A stretch of 64,000 nucleotides of DNA from JAOPZW01 sp963803375 (lineage in GTDB: Bacteria > Actinomycetota > Thermoleophilia > Solirubrobacterales > Solirubrobacteraceae): assembly GCA_963803375.1 (NCBI GenBank), contig CAWDMB010000016.1, forward strand, positions 186,001-250,000, in the 5' to 3' direction. The notes under the pieces are model-generated. The model was not told the origin of the DNA. It did not search any database and was given only the letters and a program-made list of their open reading frames with translations. Of this stretch, positions 52,000-61,846 are shown in pieces. The translations under genes and the position numbers were made by a program. Within the stretch, counting starts at the first letter, position 1. Each line of letters begins with the position of its first letter.

Positions 52000-52203
52000 C
52001 TACGCCCACGGCTCGCGGCCGGGTTCGCGCTCGACGCCCTCGGCCCGCGCGGCGAGGAGCCACGGGCTCTCGGGCGCCGGCGCGGGCGCGAGCGGAGGGG
52101 CGGTGTCGCGCAGGAAGCGCTCGAGCGCGGCGACGACGGCGGCGGCCTCCTCGGGCGACGCCGAGGGCGCCTCGATGCGCAGGCGGGGGCGGCGATTGGG
52201 CAC
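52000..52203 (-). CDS. acyl-CoA carboxylase epsilon subunit-like protein
   Basis: A 67-residue protein with the pattern of actinobacterial carboxylase epsilon subunits: a short strand (RLRIEAPSASPEE), one helix (EEAAAVVAALERFL), a Pro/Ala linker and a Trp/Arg-rich tail (WLLAARAEGVEREPG). Epsilon subunits stimulate the beta-alpha carboxylase complex. It starts at GTG 52203. The beta subunit gene lies just beyond the nuclease gene on the same strand, supporting the call, although a secreted nuclease gene between them is odd. Confidence 0.6.
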   Translation of the reverse strand: MPNRRPRLRIEAPSASPEEAAAVVAALERFLRDTAPPLAPAPAPESPWLLAARAEGVEREPGREPWA

Positions 52204-52212
52204 GGATTCTCG

Positions 52213-53262
52213 TCAGCGGCGCAGCCGCAGCGTCGCGACGGCTCCCGCATGGTCGGAGGGCCAGAGACCGCCGATCCGCTCTCGTGACCGGTCCCCGACG
52301 ACCCGCGTGCGGACGGCTCTGAGTCGCGGTCGGCTCAGGATGTGGTCGATGTATCGGCTCAACTTCGACACCGGGTTGTCGAGCCGCTCGTCCTGGCCGG
52401 CGGTCGGCGGCGCCGCGGGGAACGCGTCGACGAAGCTGGCTCCGACCACGGCCCGCAGCGCCAGCCCCTCGGCGCCGACGTCGCCCGGAGCGGAGTTCAG
52501 GTCGCCGACGAGGATCGCCTGTCGGCTGCGTGAGCGAAGCGGGCCGCGCAGCAGCTGCGCGGCCTGGCGTTCGCGGATCGCGCCGTCGTAGGCCTCGAGG
52601 TGCGTGTTGACGAAGCGCAGGCGACGGGAGCGCACGGATGCGTCGACCGCCGTCCAGCCGCGCACGGAGCGCACCGGCCCGGTCGGCAACGGAACCGTCA
52701 GCAGGCTCGCGTACGTGCCCTTGCGGGTCCCGCGGATCTGCACCCGCGCGTGCTTGCCGGTCCTGACCAGGATGACGTCGCGGATCGTGAGCCGCAGGTC
52801 GAAGCCCAGGCTCGTCGGCACCTCGAGGTCGGCCTCCCGCTGCACGACGGCGGCGCGGTATCGCAGGCCTCGTGCGGCGAGGGCGCGCCGCAGCAACGCC
52901 AGGAAGTCGTACACGACGACGCTGGCGTCGCGGACGTCGTTCGTCACGCCCCGCGCCGTGCGCCGCCAGAGCGCGACCTCCTGGAGGCCGACGAGATCCG
53001 GTCGGGTCGCGCGGATCTCGCGCGCGATCGCCTGCGCCCGCAGCGGGAAGTTCGTCTGCCGGACGACGCCGAGGAGCGCGGTGGCGCGTTGCGCCAGCTG
53101 ATCGCGGTCCGTCGCCGTGGCCGCGGTGATGATGTCGGCGCCCAGATAGAGGTTGCGCGACATGACCGTGACGTCTGGGCGTGACGGCGCCGCCGCCGCG
53201 CCGGCCGGCACGACGAGCGCGAGGCTCGCGAGCGCCACGGCAAGGACACGAGGGGGGGACAC
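52213..53262 (-). CDS. secreted endonuclease/exonuclease/phosphatase-family protein
   Basis: A 349-residue secreted hydrolase with signal peptide (VLAVALASLALVVPAGAAAA) and EEP fold: VMSRNLYLGADI (metal Asn), PDLVGLQEVALW (Glu), NTHLEAYD, ILVGDLNSAPGD and the closing SDHAGAVATL (Asp-His). Substrates may be nucleic acids, phospholipids or phosphate esters. GTG 53262 is chosen because AGGAG stands seven bases before it; the longer frame from 53304 lacks such a site and would spoil the signal peptide. Confidence 0.85.
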   Translation of the reverse strand: MSPPRVLAVALASLALVVPAGAAAAPSRPDVTVMSRNLYLGADIITAATATDRDQLAQRATALLGVVRQTNFPLRAQAIAREIRATRPDLVGLQEVALWRRTARGVTNDVRDASVVVYDFLALLRRALAARGLRYRAAVVQREADLEVPTSLGFDLRLTIRDVILVRTGKHARVQIRGTRKGTYASLLTVPLPTGPVRSVRGWTAVDASVRSRRLRFVNTHLEAYDGAIRERQAAQLLRGPLRSRSRQAILVGDLNSAPGDVGAEGLALRAVVGASFVDAFPAAPPTAGQDERLDNPVSKLSRYIDHILSRPRLRAVRTRVVGDRSRERIGGLWPSDHAGAVATLRLRR

Positions 53263-53323
53263 GCTCCAGCTCCTAGGACGAAGAGCCGCGAACCTAACAG
53301 GCACGGAGGGCGGGACCAGCCGC

Positions 53324-54895
<1,572 letters not shown>

Positions 54896-55023
54896 CGCGG
54901 TGGCGAGTCTATGCGCCCGCGTGCACCGACAGGCCAGTTGCCGTGCCGCGGGCCGGGTCGTTAGGGTGCCGCCCGGTGGGGGTCCCAGCGGGGACAGCGC
55001 GCGTCGGTCCAGCCGCCCTGCCG

Positions 55024-56139
55024 GTGGACGTCGCGCTGCCTCGGCGCGTCGCGCTCGTGCACGACTTCCTCGTCGACCTGCGCGGGGCCGAGCGGACCTT
55101 CGAGGCCGTCTGCGACCTGTGGCCCGACGCCGACCTCTTCACCGCCGTCTACGACGAGGAGGGCACCGAGGGCCGCTTCGCCGACCGGCGCGTCCACGCG
55201 TCGTTCCTGCAGCGCGTGCGGCCCACGGCCCGCAACTTCCGGACCCTGCTGCCGCTCTACCCGCTGGCGATCGAGCGCCTGGACCTCAGCGGCTACGACC
55301 TCGTCGTGTCGAGCTCGAGCGCGTGGGCGCACGGCGTCGTGCCGGCCGCGGACGCCGTCCACGTCTGCTACTGCCACAACCCCTTCCGGTACGCCTGGGA
55401 CGAGCGCGACGCCACGCTGAAGGCCCGCGCCCCGGTCACCCGGCTCGCCCTGCGCCGGATCCTCGAACGCTGGCAGCGCTGGGACCGCCGCGTCTCGCGG
55501 CAGGTCGACCGCTACATCGCCAACTCGCACGTCACCCGCGAGCGCATCGGGCGCCACTTCGCCCGCGACGCGACGGTCATCCACCCGCCAGTGCGCACCG
55601 AGCGCTTCGCGCCCGGGCCCGTCGGCGACCATTACGTGCTCGTCTCCGAGCTCGTCGCCCACAAGCGCATCGACGTCGCCGTGCGGGCCTTCGACCGGCT
55701 CGGCTGGCCGCTCGTGATCGTCGGCGACGGCCCGGAGGCGCGGCGCATGCGGCGCATGGCCGGGCCGAGCGTGAGCTTCGCCGGGCGCGTCTCGGACGCC
55801 CACCTCTGCGAGCTCGTGCGCTCGAGCCGCGCGCTCGTCGTCACCGCCGTGGAGGAGTTCGGCATCGCCGCCGTCGAGGCGCAGGCCGCCGGCCGGCCGG
55901 CGATCGTGCCCGACGCCGGGGGTGGCCGCGAGACCGTGCTCGCGGGCGAGACCGGGACCTTCTACGCGACCGGCGACCCCGCGGCGCTGGCGGCGGCGGT
56001 CGCGGGCTTCCCGGCCGATAGCGTCGACGCCCGCGCCTGCGTGGCCAACGCGAGCCGCTTCGCGACCGGGCGCTTCCGCCACGCGCTCGGCGCGGCGGTG
56101 GCACAGACGTTCGCGACGCGCGGCCCGTCGCCGCGGTGA
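55024..56139 (+). CDS. glycosyltransferase family 4
   Basis: A ~371-residue GT-B glycosyltransferase. The N-terminal domain starts RVALVHDFLVDLRGAERTF, and the C-terminal domain has the donor-site motifs VIVGDGPEARRM and EEFGIAAVEAQAAGRPAIV (E-x7-E). It should transfer a sugar to a lipid or polysaccharide precursor. GTG 55024 gives a typical N-terminus; GTG 54976 is an alternative. It stands alone between the carboxylase gene (divergent) and the acetyltransferase. Confidence 0.85.
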   Translation: MDVALPRRVALVHDFLVDLRGAERTFEAVCDLWPDADLFTAVYDEEGTEGRFADRRVHASFLQRVRPTARNFRTLLPLYPLAIERLDLSGYDLVVSSSSAWAHGVVPAADAVHVCYCHNPFRYAWDERDATLKARAPVTRLALRRILERWQRWDRRVSRQVDRYIANSHVTRERIGRHFARDATVIHPPVRTERFAPGPVGDHYVLVSELVAHKRIDVAVRAFDRLGWPLVIVGDGPEARRMRRMAGPSVSFAGRVSDAHLCELVRSSRALVVTAVEEFGIAAVEAQAAGRPAIVPDAGGGRETVLAGETGTFYATGDPAALAAAVAGFPADSVDARACVANASRFATGRFRHALGAAVAQTFATRGPSPR

Positions 56140-56383
56140 GCGACGTGGCCGCGACGGCCACGGGTTGCAGCGCGGCTCCCCGAAGCCGCGGTGCTCGGCC
56201 CCCGCGCGCGAGAACGCGCCGCCCGGCGGGCTCGAGCACGACCGTGCCGCGCACGCGGTCGCCCTCCCAGGCGACGGTCGTCTCGGGCTCGCGAGCTTGA
56301 GTCCAGGCCCTCTTCGCCGTCGGGCGCCGAGGCTCCTGCGCTCGGCGTCATAGAACGTGGCCGCAACGGGCATCGCGACGAGC

Positions 56384-56917
56384 ATGGCCGACGTTCGACT
56401 CGCCCACACCGCCGACCTGGACGCCGCCGCGCTCGGGGCCGCCCGAGCGCTCCTGGACGCGGCCTTCGGCGACGGCTTCTCCGACCACGACTGGGATCAC
56501 GCGCTCGGCGGGATGCACGCGCTCGCGTGGGAGGGCCCCGAGCTCGTCGGGCATGCCGCGGTCGTCCAGCGCCGCATCCTCCACGCAGGCCGGGCGCTGC
56601 GCGCGGGCTACGTCGAGGCGGTGGCCGTGCGCGCCGACCGGCGTCGCCGCGGCCACGCGGGGGCGACGATGGCGGCGCTCGAGCGCGTGCTGCGCGGCGC
56701 CTACGAGCTCGGCGCGCTGAGCGCCGCCGCCGGCGCCGTGCGCCTCTACCAGGGGCGGGGCTGGCGGCGCTGGGAGGGCCCGACCTCGGCGCTCACGCCG
56801 GCCGGGATCGTCCGCACCGAGGACGACGACGGCTCCGTCCACGTCCTCCCGCTGGCGGTCCCACTCGACCTCGGGGGCGAGCTGACCTGCGACTGGCGCG
56901 ACGGCTCCGTCTGGTAG
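56384..56917 (+). CDS. AAC(2')-I-like aminoglycoside N-acetyltransferase
   Basis: A 177-residue GNAT protein matching the mycobacterial AAC(2')-I pattern from end to end: RLAHTADLD, FSDHDWDHALGGMHALAW, GHAAVVQRRILHAGRALRAG then YVEAVAVRADRRRRGH (acetyl-CoA loop), LYQGRGWRRWEGPTSALTP, DDDGSVHVLPL and the C-terminal CDWRDGSVW. AAC(2')-Ic is 181 residues. It probably acetylates 2'-amino groups of aminoglycosides, or an endogenous amine as suggested for chromosomal mycobacterial enzymes. ATG 56384 is the family start. Context gives no mobile-element signs, so it is likely intrinsic. Confidence 0.88.
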   Translation: MADVRLAHTADLDAAALGAARALLDAAFGDGFSDHDWDHALGGMHALAWEGPELVGHAAVVQRRILHAGRALRAGYVEAVAVRADRRRRGHAGATMAALERVLRGAYELGALSAAAGAVRLYQGRGWRRWEGPTSALTPAGIVRTEDDDGSVHVLPLAVPLDLGGELTCDWRDGSVW

Positions 56918-56918
56918 C

Positions 56919-57116
56919 TCAGGACCCGCCGCCGCGCCGCTCGCGCTCGCGGTCCTCGCTGCGCCCGATGACGTAGAACGCGCTCGAGACGCCGACGACG
57001 CCGCCGACGCCCACGATCAGCAGGCCGGCGGCCTGGAGCGCCACCCGGCCGCCCGAGGCCGCGGCCAGCGCCGAGCCGGCGACGATCAGCGCGAGGGCGG
57101 CGAGGAAGCCGCGCAC
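56919..57116 (-). CDS. small two-helix membrane protein
   Basis: A 65-residue protein with two hydrophobic helices (GFLAALALIVAGSALAAA and ALQAAGLLIVGVGGVVGVSS) and a charged tail (RSEDRERERRGGGS) predicted in the cytosol. GTG 57116 lies three bases after the mutase stop on the same strand, so it is probably read through from it. Function unknown. It converges on the acetyltransferase gene with one base between stops. Confidence 0.6.
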   Translation of the reverse strand: MRGFLAALALIVAGSALAAASGGRVALQAAGLLIVGVGGVVGVSSAFYVIGRSEDRERERRGGGS

Positions 57117-57118
57117 GC

Positions 57119-58735
57119 CTAGAATCTCGGCCGGTACTCGCCGAAGACGTCCTTCAGCGCTCCGCAGACCTCGCCGAGCGAGGCGCGGTCGCGTAAGGCC
57201 TCCCTCATCACCGGCAGCAGGTTCCCCGAGCCGCGCGCGGCCTCGCGCAGCGCCTCGAGGCGGCGGCCGACGAGGCCCTCGTCGCGCGAGGCCTTGAACG
57301 CGTCGAGGCGGGCGACCTGCTCGCGCTCGGACTCGGGGTCGACGCGCAGGAGGTCGTGGATCTCGATCTCGTCCTCCTGGTAGCGGTTCACGCCGACGAC
57401 GACGTCCTGGCCGAGCCGGTAGCGCTCCTGGTAGCCCCAGGCCGACTCGTCGATCTCGCCCGTGATGAACTCGATCGCGTTGACCGAGCCGCCGAGCTCG
57501 TCGACCTTGGCGATGAGCTCGAGCGCCCTCGCCTCGATCTCGTCGGTCAGGGCCTCGACGAAGTACGAGCCCGCGAACGGGTCGACGGTGTCGGTCGCCC
57601 CCGCCTCGTGGGCGATGATCTGCTGGGTGCGCAGCGCGATCCGGGCCGCGCGCTCGCTCGGCAGCGCCAGCGCCTCGTCGTAGCCGTTGGCGTGCAGCGA
57701 CTGCGTGCCCCCGCAGACCGCCGCGAAGGCCTGCAGCGCGACGCGGACGATGTTGTTCTCGGCCTGTTGGGCGGTCAGCGTCACGCCGCCGGTCTGCGTG
57801 TGGAAGCGCAGCTTGAGCGAGTCCGGGTCGCGTGCGCCGAAGCGCTCGCGCATGATCCGGGCCCACATCCGCCGGGCCGCGCGGAACTTCGCGACCTCCT
57901 GGAAGACGTTGTTGTGGCCGTTGAAGAAGAACGCCAGCCGCGGGGCGAACTCGTCGACCGCGAGGCCCGCGTCGATCGCCGCCTGCACGTAGGCGATGCC
58001 GCTGCAGAGCGTGAAGGCCACCTCCTGCACGGCCGAGCAGCCCTTCTCACGGAAGTGGTAGCCCGAGATCGAGACCGTGTTCCAGCGCGGGATGCGGTCG
58101 CGGCAGTAGGCGAAGAGGTCGGTCGTGAGCCGCATCGTCGGCCCGGGCGGGAAGATGTAGTTGCCGCGGGCGATGTACTCCTTGAGCACGTCGTTCTGCG
58201 TCGTGCCCCGCAGCCGCTCGCTCGGGACGCCCTGCTCCTCGCCGACGATCTCGTAGAGGAGCAGCAGCACCGCGGCCGGGGCGTTGATCGTCATCGACGT
58301 CGAGACCTGGTCGAGCGGGATCCGGTCGAAGGCCGTGCGCATGTCGTCGATCGTGTCGATGGCCACGCCCGTGCGGCCGACCTCGCCCAGGCAGCGCGGG
58401 TTGTCGGAATCCAGCCCGAGCTGGGTCGGGAGGTCGAAGGCCATCGACAGCCCGGTGCCGCCGCGCGCGAGCAGGTAGCGGTAGCGCTCGTTGGACTCCT
58501 TCGCGCTCGCGTAGCCGGCGTACTGGCGCATCGTCCACGGCTGGCGGCGGTACATCTCGGGGTGCACGCCGCGCGTGTAGGGCTCGTCGCCGGGGCGCCC
58601 GAGGCGCTCGGGCAGGCCCTCGGCGACGTCCTCCTGCGTGTAGAGCGGCTGCACCTCGATGCCGGAGTCCGTGAAGCGGCGCGGGTCGTCGGCCCCAACG
58701 ATCGGCGCGACGGTCAGGCGTTCCTCGGTGGCCAT
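57119..58735 (-). CDS. acyl-CoA mutase large subunit (methylmalonyl-CoA mutase family)
   Basis: A 538-residue substrate-binding subunit of B12-dependent acyl-CoA mutases. It shows the TIM-barrel motifs GLSMAFDLPTQLGLDSD, STSMTINAPAAVLLLLYEI, RGTTQNDVLKEYIARGNY, SISGYHFREKG and TQSLHANGYDEALALPSE. It ends at PRF without a cobalamin-binding domain (no DxHxxG), so it needs a separate small subunit, as in isobutyryl-CoA-type or split mutases; none is in this window. ATG 58735 chosen. Exact substrate (methylmalonyl-, isobutyryl- or other CoA) is open. Confidence 0.9.
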   Translation of the reverse strand: MATEERLTVAPIVGADDPRRFTDSGIEVQPLYTQEDVAEGLPERLGRPGDEPYTRGVHPEMYRRQPWTMRQYAGYASAKESNERYRYLLARGGTGLSMAFDLPTQLGLDSDNPRCLGEVGRTGVAIDTIDDMRTAFDRIPLDQVSTSMTINAPAAVLLLLYEIVGEEQGVPSERLRGTTQNDVLKEYIARGNYIFPPGPTMRLTTDLFAYCRDRIPRWNTVSISGYHFREKGCSAVQEVAFTLCSGIAYVQAAIDAGLAVDEFAPRLAFFFNGHNNVFQEVAKFRAARRMWARIMRERFGARDPDSLKLRFHTQTGGVTLTAQQAENNIVRVALQAFAAVCGGTQSLHANGYDEALALPSERAARIALRTQQIIAHEAGATDTVDPFAGSYFVEALTDEIEARALELIAKVDELGGSVNAIEFITGEIDESAWGYQERYRLGQDVVVGVNRYQEDEIEIHDLLRVDPESEREQVARLDAFKASRDEGLVGRRLEALREAARGSGNLLPVMREALRDRASLGEVCGALKDVFGEYRPRF

Positions 58736-58767
58736 GGCCCGAACGCTACCGGGGGTACGCTGCCGCC

Positions 58768-59169
58768 ATGGACCCACTCGGCGTGACCGGGGTCAGCGAG
58801 CTCGTGCTCGAGGTCGTCGACCTCGAGGCGGCCGAGCGCTTCTACGCGGGGGCGCTCGGCCTGCCCGTCGTCGAGCGCTGGCCGCGGCGCGAGGCGATCT
58901 GGGTCATGGCCGGCGATCGCACGCGCCTCGGGCTCTGGCGCCCGCAGGTCGGTCTCGCCGGCGGGCGCGGCGGCGTCCACGTCCACTTCGCGTTACACGT
59001 GGTGCCCGAGCGCTTCGACGGCGCCGTCGCCCACCTCCGCGACCGCGGCCTGACCGTGACCGAGCACGCCTTCGAGGGCTACGGCGGCTCGCGCGCGGCG
59101 TACGTCGACGACCCCGACGGCAACGTCGTCGAGCTCTGGACGTGGGACGTGGCCGGACACCTGCGATGA
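58768..59169 (+). CDS. VOC-family (glyoxalase-like) protein
   Basis: A 133-residue single VOC domain: VSELVLEVVDLEAAERFYAG, HVHFALHV, FEGYGGSRAAYVDDPDGNVV then ELWTWD with the closing Glu ligand. It may be a metal-dependent lyase/dioxygenase or a binding protein. Divergent from the mutase gene (32 bases), and its stop overlaps the start of the MoaD-MoaE gene (ATGA at 59166), so the two are coupled although no functional link is obvious. Confidence 0.85.
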   Translation: MDPLGVTGVSELVLEVVDLEAAERFYAGALGLPVVERWPRREAIWVMAGDRTRLGLWRPQVGLAGGRGGVHVHFALHVVPERFDGAVAHLRDRGLTVTEHAFEGYGGSRAAYVDDPDGNVVELWTWDVAGHLR

Positions 59170-59795
59170 GGGTCAGCGTGCGGCTCTTCGCGGCGCTGCG
59201 CGAGCGTGCGGGGCGCGACGCGCTCGAGCTCGAGCTGCCCGAGGGCGCGCGCGTGCGCGACGCGCTGGCCGCCGTCGACGAGCTCGCCGGCGGCCTGCCG
59301 CTCGTGCTCGCGGTCAACCGCGAGTACGCCGACCCAGGCGACGAGCTGCGCGCGGGCGACGAGCTCGCGCTGATCCCGCCCGTGAGCGGCGGGGAGGTCG
59401 CCGCCCTCCACGTCGCGGTGCGCATCGAGCCGCTCTCGCTCGACGCGCTCGTGGCGCGCGTGGGCGACCCGCGGGCCGGCGCGGTCGTGAGCTTCAGCGG
59501 CGTGACGCGCGAGGTCGCGTTCCTCGACTACGAGGCCTATGCCGAGATGGCGGCCGAGCAGATGCGCGCGATCGTCGCCGCGGCGGTCGAGCGCCACGGC
59601 CTCTGCGCGGCGGCGGCCGAGCACCGCGTGGGCCGCGTCGCGCTCGGCGAGCCGTCGGTGATCGTGGCCGCCAGCGCCCCCCACCGCGGCGAGGCCTTCG
59701 CGGGCGCGCGCGAGATCATCGACGCGCTCAAGGCCCGCGCGCCGATCTGGAAGCGCGAGGAGGGCGCCTGGGTCGAGGGCACGTCGCCGGGCTGA
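59166..59795 (+). CDS. moaX: MoaD-MoaE fusion (molybdopterin synthase)
   Basis: A 209-residue fusion of both molybdopterin synthase subunits. Residues 1-75 are MoaD (RVSVRLFAALRERAGRDALE) ending PPVSGG, whose double glycine must become a free thiocarboxylate. Residues ~80-205 are MoaE (GAVVSFSGVTREVAFLDYEAY; HRVGRVALGEPSVIV; RAPIWKREEGAW, containing the active Lys pair). The fused order means processing after the GG is expected, as described for Mycobacterium tuberculosis MoaX. No other molybdenum-cofactor gene is in the window. Confidence 0.9.
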   Translation: MRVSVRLFAALRERAGRDALELELPEGARVRDALAAVDELAGGLPLVLAVNREYADPGDELRAGDELALIPPVSGGEVAALHVAVRIEPLSLDALVARVGDPRAGAVVSFSGVTREVAFLDYEAYAEMAAEQMRAIVAAAVERHGLCAAAAEHRVGRVALGEPSVIVAASAPHRGEAFAGAREIIDALKARAPIWKREEGAWVEGTSPG

Positions 59796-59797
59796 AC

Positions 59798-59889
59798 CCC
59801 AGCGCGCGGAGGTGCGCTTGTGGTCGAGACGTCCCTTCGGCGACCCAGCGCGCGGACGTCCGCTTGTGGTAGAGACGTCCCTTCGGCGA
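59798..59889. repeat. 46-bp tandem duplication
   Basis: Two adjacent 46-base copies (59798-59843 and 59844-59889) differ at three positions. Each contains a GTCC.TTCGG-type segment just before AGGGAGG and the serine hydrolase start at 59905. The location suggests a duplicated promoter or leader segment, or a simple replication slip. Confidence 0.8.
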
Positions 59890-59904
59890 AGGGAGGCGAG
59901 GTCG

Positions 59905-61041
59905 ATGGGCGCCAGGCGATGGACGGTCGGAGTGCTGGGCATCGCGCTCGCGAGCGCGGCGCTGCCCGCGGCGGCGTCGGCGAGCGCGGCGCGCGACGCT
60001 CGCGTTCGCGCCGATCTGCTGCGCCTGGTCGGGGCGCCCGCCGGCCCCCCTGGGGCGATCGTCACGCTGCACCGGCACGGACGGGACACCGTGCTGACCG
60101 CGGGCGTGGCCGACGTGCGCACGGGCCGGGCGCCGAGGGCGACGGACCACATGCGCATCGCCAGCGTGGCGAAGGCGTTCAGCGGCGCGATCGCCCTGCA
60201 GCTCGTGCGCGACGGGCGGCTCGCGCTCGACGACACGATCGCGCGCCGGCGGCCCGACCTGCCCGCCGCGTGGGGCCGCGTGACGCTGCGCCAGCTGCTC
60301 GACCACACGAGCGGGCTGCCCGACTACACGGCCTCCGACGGGTTCCGGCGGCAGTTCCAGACGGCTCCGGCGGCCTTCGTGTCCCCGGCCCGCATCATCA
60401 CGTGGGTCGCGCGCAAGCGCCTCGAGTTCACGCCCGGCTCGCGCTACGCCTACTCGAACACCGACAACATCGTCGTGGGCCTCATCGCCGAGCGGGTCAC
60501 CGGCCGCTCCTACCGGAGGCTGCTGCGCACGCGCGTCCTGCGGCCGCTCGGGCTGCGCGCGACGAGCTTCCCCGCCACCGTCCGGCTGCCGCGCCCCTTC
60601 CTGCACGGCTACGTGACCGAGGCCGGGTCCGAGCCGCAGGACGTCAGCGAGTCGCTGAGCCCCTCGGGCGCGTGGGCGTCGGGCGCGATCGTCTCGACGC
60701 CGCTCGATCTCGGCGCCTTCGTGCGCGTCTACGCGTCGGGGCGGCTCTTCGGCGCGCGCCTGCGGCGCGAGCAGCGGCGCTTCGTGGCCGGTGGCGCCTC
60801 GAGCCCGCCCGGCCCGGGCGCCAACGCGGCCGGCCTCGCGCTGTTTCGCTACCGCTCGCGCTGCGGGACGGTCTACGGGCACACGGGCAACTTCCCCGGC
60901 TACGTGCAGTGGGCGGCCGCCACGGGCGACGGGCGGCGCTCCGTGACGAGCACGCTGAACATCCCCGCGCCCTCGGGCGCCCTGCTCGCCCGGTTGCGCG
61001 CGATGCAGGCCGACGCCGTCTGCGCGCTGCTGCGGCGCTAG
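59905..61041 (+). CDS. secreted serine beta-lactamase-family hydrolase
   Basis: A 378-residue secreted serine hydrolase of the class C beta-lactamase/DD-peptidase fold. Signal peptide at residues ~1-28 (VGVLGIALASAALPAAASA). The nucleophile is in SVAKAF (SxxK), the second box YSNTDN (YxN), the third GHTGNFPG (HTG). Such enzymes act as D-aminopeptidases, esterases or carboxypeptidases more often than as true lactamases. ATG 59905 follows AGGGAGG. Overlaps the convergent ferritin gene by four bases. Confidence 0.88.
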   Translation: MGARRWTVGVLGIALASAALPAAASASAARDARVRADLLRLVGAPAGPPGAIVTLHRHGRDTVLTAGVADVRTGRAPRATDHMRIASVAKAFSGAIALQLVRDGRLALDDTIARRRPDLPAAWGRVTLRQLLDHTSGLPDYTASDGFRRQFQTAPAAFVSPARIITWVARKRLEFTPGSRYAYSNTDNIVVGLIAERVTGRSYRRLLRTRVLRPLGLRATSFPATVRLPRPFLHGYVTEAGSEPQDVSESLSPSGAWASGAIVSTPLDLGAFVRVYASGRLFGARLRREQRRFVAGGASSPPGPGANAAGLALFRYRSRCGTVYGHTGNFPGYVQWAAATGDGRRSVTSTLNIPAPSGALLARLRAMQADAVCALLRR

Positions 61042-61571
61042 AGCGCGCCGCCCGCGGCCGCGGGCGCCGTCGGGTCAGCTCCGTCGCCGCCGGGGTGCTC
61101 GCGCGCGAGGTACTCCTCGGCCAGCAGCGGGTTCTCGCGGGCGCGCTCGACGACGCGCAGGAGGTCCGACATCGTCGCGACCTCCTCGATCTGCTCCTTG
61201 AGGAACCACTGCACGAACTGCTCGGACTGGAAGTCGCCCTCGTCGCGGGCGACCCGGGCGAGCTGCCCGATCTGGTCGCTGACCCGCCGCTCCTGCTCGA
61301 GCGCGACGGCCACGGGCTCGACGATGTCGCCGAACGTCGTGGCGGGGGCGCGGACGCCGGGCACGACGGCCTCCTCGCCGGCGTCGAGCAGGTAGCGGAC
61401 CATCATCAGCGCGTGGTTGCGCTCCTCGAGCGCCTGCGCGTAGAAGAAGGCCGCCAGGCGCGGCAGCGTCTCGGCGTCGTAGAAGACGGCGACCGCGATG
61501 TACTGCTGGTGGGCGGCGAACTCGTGGCCGATCTGCTCGTTGAGGCGCTGCACGAAGGCGTGGGCGGGCAT
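61038..61571 (-). CDS. ferritin
   Basis: A 177-residue ferritin. The ferroxidase ligands lie in NEQIGHEFAAHQQYIAV (Glu), ALEERNHALMM (ExxH) and EQERRVSDQIGQL plus EGDFQSEQFVQWF (distal Glu). It stores iron in a 24-mer shell in the cytosol. The acidic Ala/Gly-rich tail after residue 160 is probably flexible. A DtxR-family regulator 30 kb away could control it, but no operator is apparent. ATG 61571. Confidence 0.9.
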   Translation of the reverse strand: MPAHAFVQRLNEQIGHEFAAHQQYIAVAVFYDAETLPRLAAFFYAQALEERNHALMMVRYLLDAGEEAVVPGVRAPATTFGDIVEPVAVALEQERRVSDQIGQLARVARDEGDFQSEQFVQWFLKEQIEEVATMSDLLRVVERARENPLLAEEYLAREHPGGDGADPTAPAAAGGAL

Positions 61572-61603
61572 GGCTGCAGCGGCAACCTACCATCGGGACC
61601 CCG

Positions 61604-61783
61604 ATGGCCCGCACCGTCAAGGCGAAGAAGCGCTGTTGCGAGAGCCGCCCGCGCTGCAAGCGCTGCCCCGTCGTGCTGCGGCGGCTGGCGAAGGCCGGGC
61701 TGGCCGAGCGGCGCGGCACGCGCACGTTCGTGCTCGGCGACGACGCGACGAAGAAGGCCGTCCGCGCCGCGCGCGGGCGCTGA
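61604..61783 (+). CDS. small basic cysteine-rich protein
   Basis: A 59-residue protein: ARTVKAKKRCCESRPRCKRC followed by PVVLRRLAKAGLAERRG and a charged tail. The CC...C..C cluster plus many Lys/Arg residues suggests zinc and nucleic-acid binding. The codon bias is normal and the ATG-to-TGA frame is compact between two real genes (divergent from ferritin by 32 bases), so I believe it is expressed. I recall similar short proteins across actinobacteria without assigned function. Confidence 0.65.
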   Translation: MARTVKAKKRCCESRPRCKRCPVVLRRLAKAGLAERRGTRTFVLGDDATKKAVRAARGR

Positions 61784-61846
61784 GCGCGCCCGAGCCACAC
61801 GAGCCGCACGTCCCGGGCCGGCGACCGTCACGTAGCCTTCACACCC

